Assembly (NCBI GenBank): GCA_965249035.1
Contig: CBDFKV010000007.1
Coordinates: 558,001 to 622,000 of the forward strand
Reading direction: 5' to 3'
From: CBDFKV01 sp965249035
GTDB taxonomy: Bacteria; Pseudomonadota; Gammaproteobacteria; Arenicellales; Poriferihabitantaceae
DNA length: 64,000 nucleotides
In this document: one piece after another, positions 54,343 to 63,808 of the stretch
Numbering within the stretch: position 1 is the stretch's first letter
Layout: each line of letters starts with the position of its first letter
Translations under genes and position numbers: made by a program
The notes under the pieces: generated by a model
What the model was told of the DNA's origin: nothing
Seen by the model: only the letters and a program-made list of their open reading frames with translations
The model's database searches: none

Positions 54343-54852
54343 TTATTCCTCCTCAGCTTTGGTATCGGTTGATTTTGCGTCTGCGCTGTCTGACGCATCG
54401 GCGACTACTTCATCTGCCTTCGGTGCTTCTTTTTCAGCGGACGCTTTTTCAGTATCACTAGCCTTTGTTTCTTCTTTAGCTTCTTCTTTAGCTTCTTCTT
54501 TAGCTTCTTTTTTTGGCTCTTCTTTAGCCTCTTCCTTAGGCTTAGCCATTGGAGAAGGATCAGTGATGGCGTGGTCACGTCGTATCACCAAGCTGCGAAT
54601 AATCGCATCGTTAAACTGAAAGTTATTTTCAATTTCGCGCAGGGTTTCCAGCTCACACTCGACGTTCAGCATCGCGTAGTGCGCTTTGTGTACGTCGTTA
54701 ATGGTGTATGCCAACTGACGTCGACCCCAATCTTCTGACCGGTGCACGCTGCCATCAGCATCGGTGACCATTTTTTGATAGCGATCAATCATCGCCGGGA
54801 CTTGTTCGCTCTGGTCAGGATGAACCAGAAACACAATCTCGTAGTGTCGCAT
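54343..54852 (-). CDS. rpsF: Ribosomal protein S6 with a charged repetitive C-terminal tail
   Basis: This is 169 residues. The first 100 or so are a normal S6 (MRHYEIVFLVHPDQSEQVPAM, then AMLNVECELETLREIENNFQFNDAIIRSLVIRRDHAI). The last 65 are a low-complexity tail of Lys, Glu and Ala, with KEEA-type repeats encoded by a 12-bp tandem repeat (54469-54504), then an Ala/Asp/Ser-rich end. E. coli S6 also carries a short run of glutamates added post-translationally, so a genetically encoded acidic tail is notable. It opens the operon. Confidence 0.95.
   Translation of the reverse strand: MRHYEIVFLVHPDQSEQVPAMIDRYQKMVTDADGSVHRSEDWGRRQLAYTINDVHKAHYAMLNVECELETLREIENNFQFNDAIIRSLVIRRDHAITDPSPMAKPKEEAKEEPKKEAKEEAKEEAKEETKASDTEKASAEKEAPKADEVVADASDSADAKSTDTKAEEE
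54469..54504 (-). repeat. 12-bp tandem repeat in rpsF (three exact copies plus a degenerate one)
   Basis: TTCTTCTTTAGC is repeated three times without change at 54469-54504, and a diverged fourth copy follows. The repeat encodes the Lys-Glu-Glu-Ala tail of S6, so changes in copy number would not shift the frame. Confidence 0.85.
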
Positions 54853-54952
54853 AACGCTCCTCTAGGGATATTCCTCCTGACAGCTAACCTTAGCTACAGT
54901 GAGAAAAGGAGTTAATAAATACGTGGTATTGCTACCACTGGTGAGCGCGCGG

Positions 54953-54980
54953 ATTCTACCGATCAGAAGCAAAAAAGCAA
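54953..54980 (-). promoter_or_regulatory. Predicted sigma-70 promoter of the rpsF operon
   Basis: On the minus strand TTGCTT (54975-54980) and TAGAAT (54953-54958) are separated by 16 bases and followed by a GC-rich discriminator (CCGCGCGC), as expected of a growth-rate-controlled ribosomal promoter. A GTGGTA-GCAA-TACCAC hairpin lies between it and rpsF. Confidence 0.6.
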
Positions 54981-55058
54981 GGGCTTTCTAGCTTCTCATC
55001 GAAACTAATAGTTGGGTCGCTGAAACTAAGCTAAGCGCCACAATTATTAGCGATTTAG

Positions 55059-57350
55059 CTAAACATCAACCAAACATCTTTCTTGGATTTGCGCGTCGGC
55101 CACTGCCACTGCCGTCATATTAACAATGCCGCGCACCGAGGCGGAATTAGTCAAAACGTGGATAGGCAAGGCACAGCCCATCAGAATCGGCCCGACTGAT
55201 ACCCCTCCGCCCAACATTTTCAACAAATTATAAGAAATGTGTGAGGCATCGCCACGCGGGAAAATCAACGTATTAGCACGACCCCGCAGAATACTTTTGG
55301 GGAAAGAGTCATCACGAATTTCTTGGGACATCGCTGCATCCCCATGCATTTCACCGTCGATTTCCAAGTCTGGTGCCAGCTCGCGCACAATCTCCAAGGC
55401 TTTTTTGATCTTGCTTGATGACCGTGCGCCAGGATGATTGCCAAAATTCGAGCGTGACAACATGGCCACTTTAGGGGTAATTCCAAAGCGAGAAACCTCT
55501 TTAGAGGCTTGCAGCGCAATTTCCGCCAAATCCTCTGGTGTTGGTCGCAACTGCACGTGGGTGTCCGACATAAACAAGGTACCGGTGGGCAAAAACAGCA
55601 CCATCATCGACGACAGCTTGTTAACCCCCGAATCCACTCCAGCAACTTGATGAACCACTTCGATGTGCTTGTCAAACGGCCCTACCGTACCTGCCAACAT
55701 CGCGTCAGCAAAACACAAACGCACCAGCAACGAACCCAGCACGGTGGTATTGGTGGTCACTACGTGCTTGGCTACTTTCGGGGAAATACCGTGACGCCCC
55801 ATTAAGGCGTGATACTCGCTCCAGCACACCTTAAAGTAGCTATTATCCATTGGGTCGACAATCTCATAGTCGATATCTTCTTTTAGCTTCAAACCCAAGC
55901 GATCAATCTGATGCAAAATCATTTTCCGACGCCCAATCAATATTGGAAACGCAATTGTCATGCTAACGACTTGCTGCGCCGCTTGTAAGGTTTTGCGACG
56001 CTCACCCTCAGCAAAAACCACACGCTGTGGATCACTTTGAGCTTGATCAATGATCGGCTTCATCATTGATCCAGAACGATGCACAAACTCGGACAGACGC
56101 AAGCCATACGCCTCAAAATCCTCTATCGGACGAGTCGCAATACCACTATCCATCGCCGCTTTGGCAACCGCAGGTGCAATTTCAAGTATCAGACGTGAGT
56201 CAAATGGCTTGGGAATCAAATTCTCCGGCCCAAAAATCCCGCTGATCCCGCCGTAGGCGCGATCAACCTCTTCGGTTGGGGGTCTTTTGGCTAGATCTGC
56301 AATCGCGTCTACAGCGGCTACTTTCATCGCCATATTAATCCCGGTGGCGCCGACATCCAGCGCCCCGCGAAATAAATACGGAAAGCACAATACGTTATTC
56401 ACCTGATTGGGGTAATCCGAGCGCCCGGTTGCAAGAATCGCGTCAGGCCGAACTTCTAACGCGAGTTCTGGCAGAATTTCTGGAGTCGGATTTGCCAATG
56501 CCATAATAATTGGTGAATCTGCCATCTTCTCGACCATATCTGGCGTCACCAACCCAGCCACTGACAAGCCTAAAAATATATCAGCGCCAACCATAATCTC
56601 AGCTAGCGTTTGTGCATCGGTATCCTGCGCATAAGCCCCTTTGTATTCATCCATAGTCGCTTTGCGCGCTGTGTTGATCACACCTTTACTATCTGCGACG
56701 GTAATATTTTCACGCTTAACACCCATGTGGATCAGCAAGTCCAGGCACGCAAGCGATGCAGCGCCCGCACCGGAAGCCGCGATGGTCACCTTCTCAATGT
56801 CTTTACCGGTAAAGTGCAAAGCGTTACGCACCGCGGCCGCCACAATAATTGCCGTGCCGTGCTGATCATCATGAAAAACCGGGATATTCATTTGCTCCTT
56901 TAGCGCTTTTTCGACGATAAAGCAGGTTGGAGCAGTAATGTCTTCTAGATTAATACCACCAAAGGTTGGCTCCAAACTTCGGATGATTTCGATGAGTTTT
57001 TCGGGGTCTTCTTCATTCACTTCAATATCAAAGACATCGACGCCTGCAAATTTCTTAAACAAGACCGCCTTGCCTTCCATCACCGGCTTCGCTGCCAATG
57101 GCCCGATATTGCCCAAACCCAGTACTGCAGTGCCGTTGCTAATCACTCCCACCAAATTACCCCGTGAAGTCAAGGTCGCTACTTCAGCCGGATTATCAGC
57201 AATTTCAGTGCACGCTGCAGCGACACCCGGTGAATAGGCCAGCGATAAGTCACGCTGATTCGCAAGCGGTTTGGTGGCAACCACCTCCAGTTTCCCATAA
57301 GGAAGTTTTCGATGATATTTTAGGGAAGCTTCGGAAAAATCTTCGGGCAT
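55059..57350 (-). CDS. maeB: NADP-dependent malic enzyme with phosphotransacetylase-like domain
   Basis: This 763-residue protein decarboxylates malate to pyruvate with reduction of NADP. The N-terminal 430 residues are the catalytic domain (NLVGVISNGTAVLGLGNIGPLA, VFHDDQHGTAIIVAAAVRNAL). The remaining 330 residues resemble phosphotransacetylase (FAEGERRKTLQAAQ, FPRGDASHISYNLLKMLGG) but in MaeB proteins act as a regulatory domain, sensitive to acetyl-CoA. The protein has the usual full MaeB length. It forms a single gene unit on the minus strand. Confidence 0.95.
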   Translation of the reverse strand: MPEDFSEASLKYHRKLPYGKLEVVATKPLANQRDLSLAYSPGVAAACTEIADNPAEVATLTSRGNLVGVISNGTAVLGLGNIGPLAAKPVMEGKAVLFKKFAGVDVFDIEVNEEDPEKLIEIIRSLEPTFGGINLEDITAPTCFIVEKALKEQMNIPVFHDDQHGTAIIVAAAVRNALHFTGKDIEKVTIAASGAGAASLACLDLLIHMGVKRENITVADSKGVINTARKATMDEYKGAYAQDTDAQTLAEIMVGADIFLGLSVAGLVTPDMVEKMADSPIIMALANPTPEILPELALEVRPDAILATGRSDYPNQVNNVLCFPYLFRGALDVGATGINMAMKVAAVDAIADLAKRPPTEEVDRAYGGISGIFGPENLIPKPFDSRLILEIAPAVAKAAMDSGIATRPIEDFEAYGLRLSEFVHRSGSMMKPIIDQAQSDPQRVVFAEGERRKTLQAAQQVVSMTIAFPILIGRRKMILHQIDRLGLKLKEDIDYEIVDPMDNSYFKVCWSEYHALMGRHGISPKVAKHVVTTNTTVLGSLLVRLCFADAMLAGTVGPFDKHIEVVHQVAGVDSGVNKLSSMMVLFLPTGTLFMSDTHVQLRPTPEDLAEIALQASKEVSRFGITPKVAMLSRSNFGNHPGARSSSKIKKALEIVRELAPDLEIDGEMHGDAAMSQEIRDDSFPKSILRGRANTLIFPRGDASHISYNLLKMLGGGVSVGPILMGCALPIHVLTNSASVRGIVNMTAVAVADAQIQERCLVDV

Positions 57351-57488
57351 TGGATGGTATTAAATTTGAAGGTGATGAACGTCTAATTACAGCGTGAAGC
57401 ACCGCATAACGCAATGCCTAATAAAATATTATTATTCTAGCCACAAGTTAAGCTTGCCCTTACATGAGTGCCTAGCAATGGCATATGC

Positions 57489-58160
57489 TCAAACATCTGC
57501 CCACATTCGTACCAGGTTAGCATAGGCCCGATCTATTCGCTTCGTCTCAGCATCGTCGGGAGCGCTGTGCAATAGGGCTTCGCGGCTTTGCCACAGGTCA
57601 AATAGGAGTTCTCGCTGGTCTGGCGCGCGCACCATGCTTTGTGCCCACATCACCATAGCCATTCGCTCACCGCTGGTTACCTCGGTCACTTGATGCAAGC
57701 TTGAGGACGGATAGATAACTGCGCTACCAGCAGGTAGCTTCACCGACTGCTCGCCAAAAGGGGTGCTCACTTGCAGCTCACCGCCTTCATACTCATCAGG
57801 GTTGTTTAAAAAAAGCGTGCTTGAGACATCCGAGCGAAACCGAGGCCCTTCACCCATGATCGGGTCATCGACGTGATAGCCATACTGCATGCCTTGGGTA
57901 TATCGCACATAAAATGGCGCAGCTGTCTTACGGGGCATCGCACCGGCTTGATAAATGGGGTGCTGGATGAGCTTACGATACGCAATTCCGTTTAAGCGTG
58001 AAAACAAATCGCTACCTTGATCCATCTCCAAATTATTCTTTATCCCGGCCGCCATCTTACCCGCGGTAAGCTTGCCATCGCGAAACTGCCCAGCGACCAT
58101 AAAGCGCTGTGCGGCAACGACTTCTTCGGGACTTAATACATTCTCTATGATGATTAACAT
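57489..58160 (-). CDS. PiuC-type Fe(II)/2-oxoglutarate-dependent dioxygenase
   Basis: This 223-residue PKHD-type hydroxylase has the iron-binding HxD in YGYHVDDPIMG, the distal His in SSLHQVTEV and the 2-oxoglutarate-binding Arg in SGERMAMVMW. The length matches PiuC (YbiX), a family often found next to TonB-dependent siderophore receptors and controlled by iron. No receptor gene lies next to it in this window. It is on the minus strand, transcribed away from the oxoprolinase operon with a gap of about 150 bases. Confidence 0.9.
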   Translation of the reverse strand: MLIIIENVLSPEEVVAAQRFMVAGQFRDGKLTAGKMAAGIKNNLEMDQGSDLFSRLNGIAYRKLIQHPIYQAGAMPRKTAAPFYVRYTQGMQYGYHVDDPIMGEGPRFRSDVSSTLFLNNPDEYEGGELQVSTPFGEQSVKLPAGSAVIYPSSSLHQVTEVTSGERMAMVMWAQSMVRAPDQRELLFDLWQSREALLHSAPDDAETKRIDRAYANLVRMWADV

Positions 58161-58314
58161 AGCGGTTAAACTGTCAATGATGCTCTATATTATGCTTGAA
58201 ATCGCCCCGCGTAACGACCTACAAAAACAAAGGGTCGACGATAGTCAATCTCGCCCTACTCTTCCACATCAATGAGGATACAAAAATGCGCTAAATAGGG
58301 TTTCCTCCGACCAC

Positions 58315-58830
58315 TTAAAAAGAGGTCGCCGCTCGCGCTGCTTGATCGTACATCCCTGATATGGTTCGCAATGTGCGCGCCAAATCGGACAATTCAGCGC
58401 GGCTAACTCCCAAGGATTCAAACGCTTCAATCAGGCAATGCTCCCTAATTTCACGATAGGTATCGCACAGCGTCGTTCCTTCTTCGCTGAGTGAGTAGAA
58501 CATTTCTTTACCTAACTTTTTACCAGCAATTAGCCCCTGCTTAGACAACTTGCGTAAGGAATAGGCCACCAAATGTGTATCTTCAATATTTAAGGTAAAA
58601 CAAATATCGGTAACACGTTTTGCGCGATCGCGATGATTGATATTGTGTATCACTAAAATATCAGTGGTGTTAAGCGATAAGCCGCCACTGGCATGCATGC
58701 AGCGCTCTGTCCAGCGGCCAAAGGCATTGGAAGCAATTATCAGTCCATATTCAACCTCACTCAGTTCCACATTGGTTTCGCTGACTAAATTCGATGCGGA
58801 TACGATGGGTGTTTGCTTATGTTGTGACAT
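58315..58830 (-). CDS. Winged-helix (MarR-like) transcriptional regulator
   Basis: This 171-residue protein has a predicted winged helix in the middle (RAKRVTDICFTLNIEDTHLVAYSLRKLSKQGLIAGKKLGKEMFYSLSEEG), recognisable as MarR-like. It starts 11 bases after the oxoprolinase gene ends and lies on the same strand, so it is most likely the last gene of the TRAP-oxoprolinase operon and may control it. The ligand is unknown but could be the transported compound. Confidence 0.8.
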   Translation of the reverse strand: MSQHKQTPIVSASNLVSETNVELSEVEYGLIIASNAFGRWTERCMHASGGLSLNTTDILVIHNINHRDRAKRVTDICFTLNIEDTHLVAYSLRKLSKQGLIAGKKLGKEMFYSLSEEGTTLCDTYREIREHCLIEAFESLGVSRAELSDLARTLRTISGMYDQAARAATSF

Positions 58831-58841
58831 AATCTAATTCC

Positions 58842-61800
58842 TCATGATTCTGGGTAACCATAGCCGCCACCGCCGGGCGTTGTGATGATAATTGAATCAC
58901 CCACATCCAGCGACACTTCTGCAGCACTGCCTAACGTTTCCCGCTCACCATTGCGCCGCTGGACTTGGTTCAAACCCAACTGCCCGGCTGCTCCACCCTG
59001 CATCCCATAAGGCCGGACTTTACGATGACCGGTTAGCATGGTTGCAATCATTGGCTCCAAAAATCGCACCTGCCGGCGCACCCCTTCACCGCCGTGATGT
59101 TGACCTTTACCGCCAGAATCGGTGCGAATTTTAAATTCCTCTAGCAACACCGGAAAACGTTGCTCCAAGACTTCGGGATCAGTCAGCCGTGAATTCGTCA
59201 TGTGGGTATGTACTGCATCCGCGCCGTCAGCTCGTGACGTCGCACCTGCCCCACCGCACAGTGTTTCGTAATATTGGTGCTGGCCGTTGCCCCAAAAAAC
59301 GTTATTCATTGTGCCCTGCGAAGCAGCCATAACGTTCATCGCCCCCAATAAAGTATCAACGATGTATTGCGAGGTCTCGACATTCCCTGCTATCACCGCC
59401 GCAGGGTACTCTGGGCTGATCATAGACTGTTTTGGAATAATGATTTCCAAAGGTTTTAAGCAACCTTCGTTCAGGGGGATCATATCGTCTACCATGCACC
59501 GAAACACATACAGAACCGCTGCCCGGGCAATCGCTGAAGGCGCATTGTAATTGCCAGGGTGCTGTGGGCTGGTGCCCGTGAAGTCGATCTTCGCGGTGCG
59601 TTCATTCTTATTCACGCTGATCGCAACAGAGATTTGATTGCCATCATCCATCGCGTAAGTAAACTCACCGTCTTCCAGCGTATCTATCACTCGCCGCACT
59701 GACTCCTCCGCGTTGTCCTGAACGTGCTGCATATACGCTTGCACCACGTCTAAACCATACTTAGCGACAATTTTATCTAACTCTTGCGCGCCTTTTTCAC
59801 AGGCAGCAAGCTGTGCCTTAAAGTCAGCGATATTGGTATCTGGATTACGCGCCGGCCATGTGGCAGTCGTGAGCAAATGGCGAATCTCAGCTTCCAGGAA
59901 TTGCCCTTGGTCAACCAACTTGACGTTATCAATCACCACGCCTTCTTCATCGATATGACGGGAATCGGCCGGCGCGGAACCTGGTGTTTTTCCGCCGATA
60001 TCCGCATGATGGCCTCGAGCAGCGACATAAAACAGAATCATGGTACCAGTTGTGTCAAAAACGGGCTTGATGATGGTGACATCAGGTAAATGCGTGCCAC
60101 CGTTATAGGGTGCGTTTAGGATCATCGCGTCACCTGCGGCGAGATTGTTAGATTCACGAATAACCGTTTTTATGCTTTCCCCCATGGAACCCAGATGCAC
60201 CGGCATATGCGGTGCATTTGCAACCAAGGCGCCGCTTGTATCAAAAATCGCACACGAAAAATCCAACCGTTCCTTGATGTTGACCGATGACGCGGTATTC
60301 GCCAGCACGAAACCCATTTGTTCGGCAATCGACATGAACAAATTATTGAAAATCTCTAACATGACTGGATCAACCTCAGTACCAACCGCATGCTGAGCTG
60401 CAAGCGCCTGATAGCGCTGCACCACCAAGTCGCCCTGAGCAGTGATCTGCACTTGCCAACCGGGTTCAGCCACGATCGTGCCGGTGCTCTCCACAATCAC
60501 CACCGGTCCGTTGACCACCGAGCCTGAGATAAGCTGCTCGCGTATAATAAATGGACAATCGCTCCACGCTCCCGCCATATAAACAGGATGTTTCGCGAAA
60601 ACGGGCGGGGACCCTTGGGCTACCGTCTCGTCAACAGCAGGCACACTAGTGACTAGTGAGGGCGCTGAATACACCATTTCCACCTCAAGCGAGGCGATTA
60701 CCAATGCTGTTTCTGGAGAAATAAAGCCGAATTGCTGCTGGTGCAAGATTTCAAATTCTTGGCGTAAGGCTTCTGACTTAGCATAGCTACACAGCAGGGT
60801 GGTATCAGAGCCTTGATAGCGCACCCGCACCCGCCATAATGCTGTTGCTTGCATGGAATTGATGCCTTGCTTGCCTAGCTCATCTTCTCCTAATAGTTGA
60901 AGTTTATTTCCTAACTCTTTTAATTCACTATATAATTCATTTAATAATGGCTTTTCTACTGATTGCTGACGCGATGCGATGGTGTCGGCTAAGCCCATGC
61001 CATAAGCGGACAAAACGCCTGCATAGGGATGGATAAAAATCTGCGTCATACCCAATGCATCCGCAACTAAGCACGCATGCTGCCCACCTGCGCCGCCAAA
61101 GCAACACAGGGTATATTCCGACACATCGTAGCCACGCTGCACCGATATCTTTTTGATCGCATTGGCCATGTTTTCGACCGCTATCGACAAATAGCCCGAC
61201 GCAACTTGCTCGGGTGCTTTTGCTTCGCCGGTCGCAGCTTTAATCCTATCCGCCGCCTTGCTAAACAACCCCGAGACGACTGTTGCGTCTAGGGGCTGAT
61301 CAGCATCTGGACCAAATACCGCTGGAAAAGTATCCGGCTGCAATTTGCCCAGCATGACGTTGCAATCAGTAACGGTCAAGGGGCCACCGTTCCGATACGC
61401 CGCTGGCCCAGGATAGGCACCTGCTGACTCTGGACCAACCCGATAACGCGCGCCATCAAAATCAAGAATTGAGCCACCACCTGCCGCCACGGTATGAATT
61501 TGCATCATCGGCGCGCGCATACGTATACCCGCAACCTCAGTTTCCAGGGTGCGTTCTAGCTCGCCATTGTAATGACTGACATCGGTGGAGGTGCCGCCCA
61601 TATCAAAGCCAATCAGTTGCCCAAGCCCAGCGCGCTCAGCGGTGCGTACCATACCTACCACCCCGCCTGCAGGGCCAGAAAGGATAGCGTCTTTGCCCTG
61701 AAATAACTGTGCATCAGTCAAGCCGCCGCTGGACTGCATGAATTTGAGCTGCCCACCGGAACCAACCATACCCTTTAGCTCATCCGTCACCAGCCCCACA

Positions 61801-62492
61801 TAACGCCGCAAAATCGGGGTTAAATAGGCATCTACCACCGTTGTATCACCGCGCGAAACCAATTTGATCAGTGGGCTAACTTGGTGACTCACAGAAACCT
61901 GCGAAAAACCAATTTTTTGGGCGATAGCTTTAAGCTGCTGTTCGTGTTGAGGGTATTGATAAGCATGCATCAACACGATCGCCACCGAGCGTAGCCCTTG
62001 ATCGTATGCTGCTTGTAATTGCTGAGTGGCCGAGTTGTAATCAAGCGGTGTTATCACTTCACCACTAGCACCCATGCGCTCATCAACTTCAATGACTTGC
62101 TGATAAACCATTTCTGGCAGCACGATATCCAGCGCAAATAATTCAGGCCGAGTTTGATAGCCAATCCGCAAAGCATCACCAAAGCCGCGTGTGATCAACA
62201 ATGCTGTTGGTTCACCTTCGCGCTCAAGCAAGGCGTTGGTGGCTACTGTAGTGCCCATTTTTACCGCAGCGATCGACTTAGCGGGCAAGGGCTCATTTGC
62301 CGTCACGCCCAGGAAATAACGGATACCTGCAATCGCAGCGTCTTTGTATTGCTCCGGGTTGACCGATAACAATTTGTGTGCTGCTAGCGAGCCATCGGGT
62401 TTGCGCGCGACAACGTCAGTAAAAGTGCCCCCCCGATCAATCCAGAATTCCCATTTCCCATCATCTGCAACTTGATTCTTATTGCTATTCAT
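58842..62492 (-). CDS. Fused hydantoinase/5-oxoprolinase (HyuA-HyuB)
   Basis: This 1216-residue ATP-dependent amidohydrolase opens with WEFWIDRGGTFTDVVARKPDG, the hallmark of the HyuA/5-oxoprolinase N-terminus, and continues through the ATPase-like region (LIGFDMGGTSTDVSHY) into a HyuB-type C-terminal half from about residue 720 (VDPVMLEIFNNLFMSIAEQMG). The single-chain layout is that of 5-oxoprolinase, which cleaves 5-oxoproline to glutamate with ATP. N-methylhydantoin or related rings are alternatives. The neighbouring TRAP transporter probably supplies the substrate. A locally AT-rich stretch near 60895-60960 falls in a linker region. Confidence 0.9.
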   Translation of the reverse strand: MNSNKNQVADDGKWEFWIDRGGTFTDVVARKPDGSLAAHKLLSVNPEQYKDAAIAGIRYFLGVTANEPLPAKSIAAVKMGTTVATNALLEREGEPTALLITRGFGDALRIGYQTRPELFALDIVLPEMVYQQVIEVDERMGASGEVITPLDYNSATQQLQAAYDQGLRSVAIVLMHAYQYPQHEQQLKAIAQKIGFSQVSVSHQVSPLIKLVSRGDTTVVDAYLTPILRRYVGLVTDELKGMVGSGGQLKFMQSSGGLTDAQLFQGKDAILSGPAGGVVGMVRTAERAGLGQLIGFDMGGTSTDVSHYNGELERTLETEVAGIRMRAPMMQIHTVAAGGGSILDFDGARYRVGPESAGAYPGPAAYRNGGPLTVTDCNVMLGKLQPDTFPAVFGPDADQPLDATVVSGLFSKAADRIKAATGEAKAPEQVASGYLSIAVENMANAIKKISVQRGYDVSEYTLCCFGGAGGQHACLVADALGMTQIFIHPYAGVLSAYGMGLADTIASRQQSVEKPLLNELYSELKELGNKLQLLGEDELGKQGINSMQATALWRVRVRYQGSDTTLLCSYAKSEALRQEFEILHQQQFGFISPETALVIASLEVEMVYSAPSLVTSVPAVDETVAQGSPPVFAKHPVYMAGAWSDCPFIIREQLISGSVVNGPVVIVESTGTIVAEPGWQVQITAQGDLVVQRYQALAAQHAVGTEVDPVMLEIFNNLFMSIAEQMGFVLANTASSVNIKERLDFSCAIFDTSGALVANAPHMPVHLGSMGESIKTVIRESNNLAAGDAMILNAPYNGGTHLPDVTIIKPVFDTTGTMILFYVAARGHHADIGGKTPGSAPADSRHIDEEGVVIDNVKLVDQGQFLEAEIRHLLTTATWPARNPDTNIADFKAQLAACEKGAQELDKIVAKYGLDVVQAYMQHVQDNAEESVRRVIDTLEDGEFTYAMDDGNQISVAISVNKNERTAKIDFTGTSPQHPGNYNAPSAIARAAVLYVFRCMVDDMIPLNEGCLKPLEIIIPKQSMISPEYPAAVIAGNVETSQYIVDTLLGAMNVMAASQGTMNNVFWGNGQHQYYETLCGGAGATSRADGADAVHTHMTNSRLTDPEVLEQRFPVLLEEFKIRTDSGGKGQHHGGEGVRRQVRFLEPMIATMLTGHRKVRPYGMQGGAAGQLGLNQVQRRNGERETLGSAAEVSLDVGDSIIITTPGGGGYGYPES

Positions 62493-62499
62493 CGTCTTA

Positions 62500-63804
62500 C
62501 TAATTCGTCATTTTCATTGGCAACCAGGTTGCGATTTGAGGAAACACAGTCAACAAGATAATTGCTGCTAACAAGGTTAAGAAAAACGGTAAGGCATAGC
62601 GGGCAATACTAAGGATATTTATTTTGGTTAAACCCTGTATAACGAACAGATTAAAACCCACCGGCGGTGTGATTTGCGACATTTCCACCACCAAGACCAC
62701 ATAGATACCGAACCACAGCAAATCGATCCCACTACGCTCAATCATCGGCAAAACGATAGACGTAGTCAGCACCACAATTGAGATACCGTCCAGAAAGCAT
62801 CCCATCAGCATAAAGAACAAAGTCAGAACCACTATTAACATCGTAGGCGACAGCCCCATTGCTGATATTTGTTCCGCTAAGAGCCTCGGCACACCCGTAA
62901 AGCCCATTGCCAAACTCAAAAATGCCGCACCAGCGATGATAAAAATAATCATACAAGAAGTTCTGGTTGCGCCTAACAGGCTGTCTTTAAAAGTGGCAAA
63001 GCTTAGGTTGCCAGTCACCAGCGACAAAAATAAGGCACCAAATACACCCACCGCCGCCGCTTCGGTAGCGGTTGCCCAACCTGCATAAATAGAGCCCAGC
63101 ACAAAGATGATCAAACCAACCACAGGGAACAGCCGACGGGTCTGGTAGAGCTTTTGGATGAGTGGTAATTCGGGACTATCATCTTCGGGTAATTGATCAG
63201 CATTCAGCAGCGACCAAACAGCGGTATACCCCATAAATAACGTGACCAGCAATAAGCCTGGAATCACGCCGGCGATGAACAAGCGCGAAATTGACACTTC
63301 GGCCGACACCCCGTAGACAATCAAAATAATCGACGGCGGAATTAAAAAACCTAAGGTGCCAGAGCCAGCCAGCGTGCCGACCATCATCTGCACCGGATAA
63401 TTTCGCTTTTTCAATTCCGGGAAGGTCATCCGCCCAACCGTCGCAGCAGTCGCTGCCGAGGAACCAGATACCGCCGCAAAAATAGCGCAGCCCAATATAT
63501 TGACGTGCAATAAACGTCCAGGGACTTTATGCAACCAGGGCGCCAAACCATGAAATAAATCTTCAGAAAGCTTGGTTCGAAATAGAATCTCACCCATCCA
63601 GATAAATAAGGGCAAGGCTGCCAAGGTCCAAGTTGCGGTGGCGCCCCAAGTGGTTGACGCAAACAATAGGCCAATATTGTCATTGCCGTTGAGGCTTAAT
63701 GCGGTAAACGCGACTAGAAACAAACTAGCAGCCACCCAAAGTCCACCCAGCAATACGGTAAACAGTACCGCAGCAAGAATGATGATCAGATTCGCGACTT
63801 CCAT
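62500..63804 (-). CDS. TRAP transporter large permease (DctM type)
   Basis: This 434-residue inner-membrane protein has about 12 hydrophobic segments and the DctM pattern AAVSGSSAATAATVGRMTFPELKKRNYP (residues about 110-137) and PPSIILIVYG. It is the main channel of a sodium-driven TRAP transporter. It starts 4 bases after the small permease ends and is followed 7 bases later by the oxoprolinase gene, so the genes form one operon. The binding protein is presumably upstream, outside the window. Confidence 0.93.
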   Translation of the reverse strand: MEVANLIIILAAVLFTVLLGGLWVAASLFLVAFTALSLNGNDNIGLLFASTTWGATATWTLAALPLFIWMGEILFRTKLSEDLFHGLAPWLHKVPGRLLHVNILGCAIFAAVSGSSAATAATVGRMTFPELKKRNYPVQMMVGTLAGSGTLGFLIPPSIILIVYGVSAEVSISRLFIAGVIPGLLLVTLFMGYTAVWSLLNADQLPEDDSPELPLIQKLYQTRRLFPVVGLIIFVLGSIYAGWATATEAAAVGVFGALFLSLVTGNLSFATFKDSLLGATRTSCMIIFIIAGAAFLSLAMGFTGVPRLLAEQISAMGLSPTMLIVVLTLFFMLMGCFLDGISIVVLTTSIVLPMIERSGIDLLWFGIYVVLVVEMSQITPPVGFNLFVIQGLTKINILSIARYALPFFLTLLAAIILLTVFPQIATWLPMKMTN

Positions 63805-63808
63805 TAGC

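Noticed and set aside
54853..54952. An S6:S18-binding leader RNA upstream of rpsF
   Set aside because: A GTGGTA/TACCAC hairpin is present, but I could not recognise the conserved features of the known motif with confidence.
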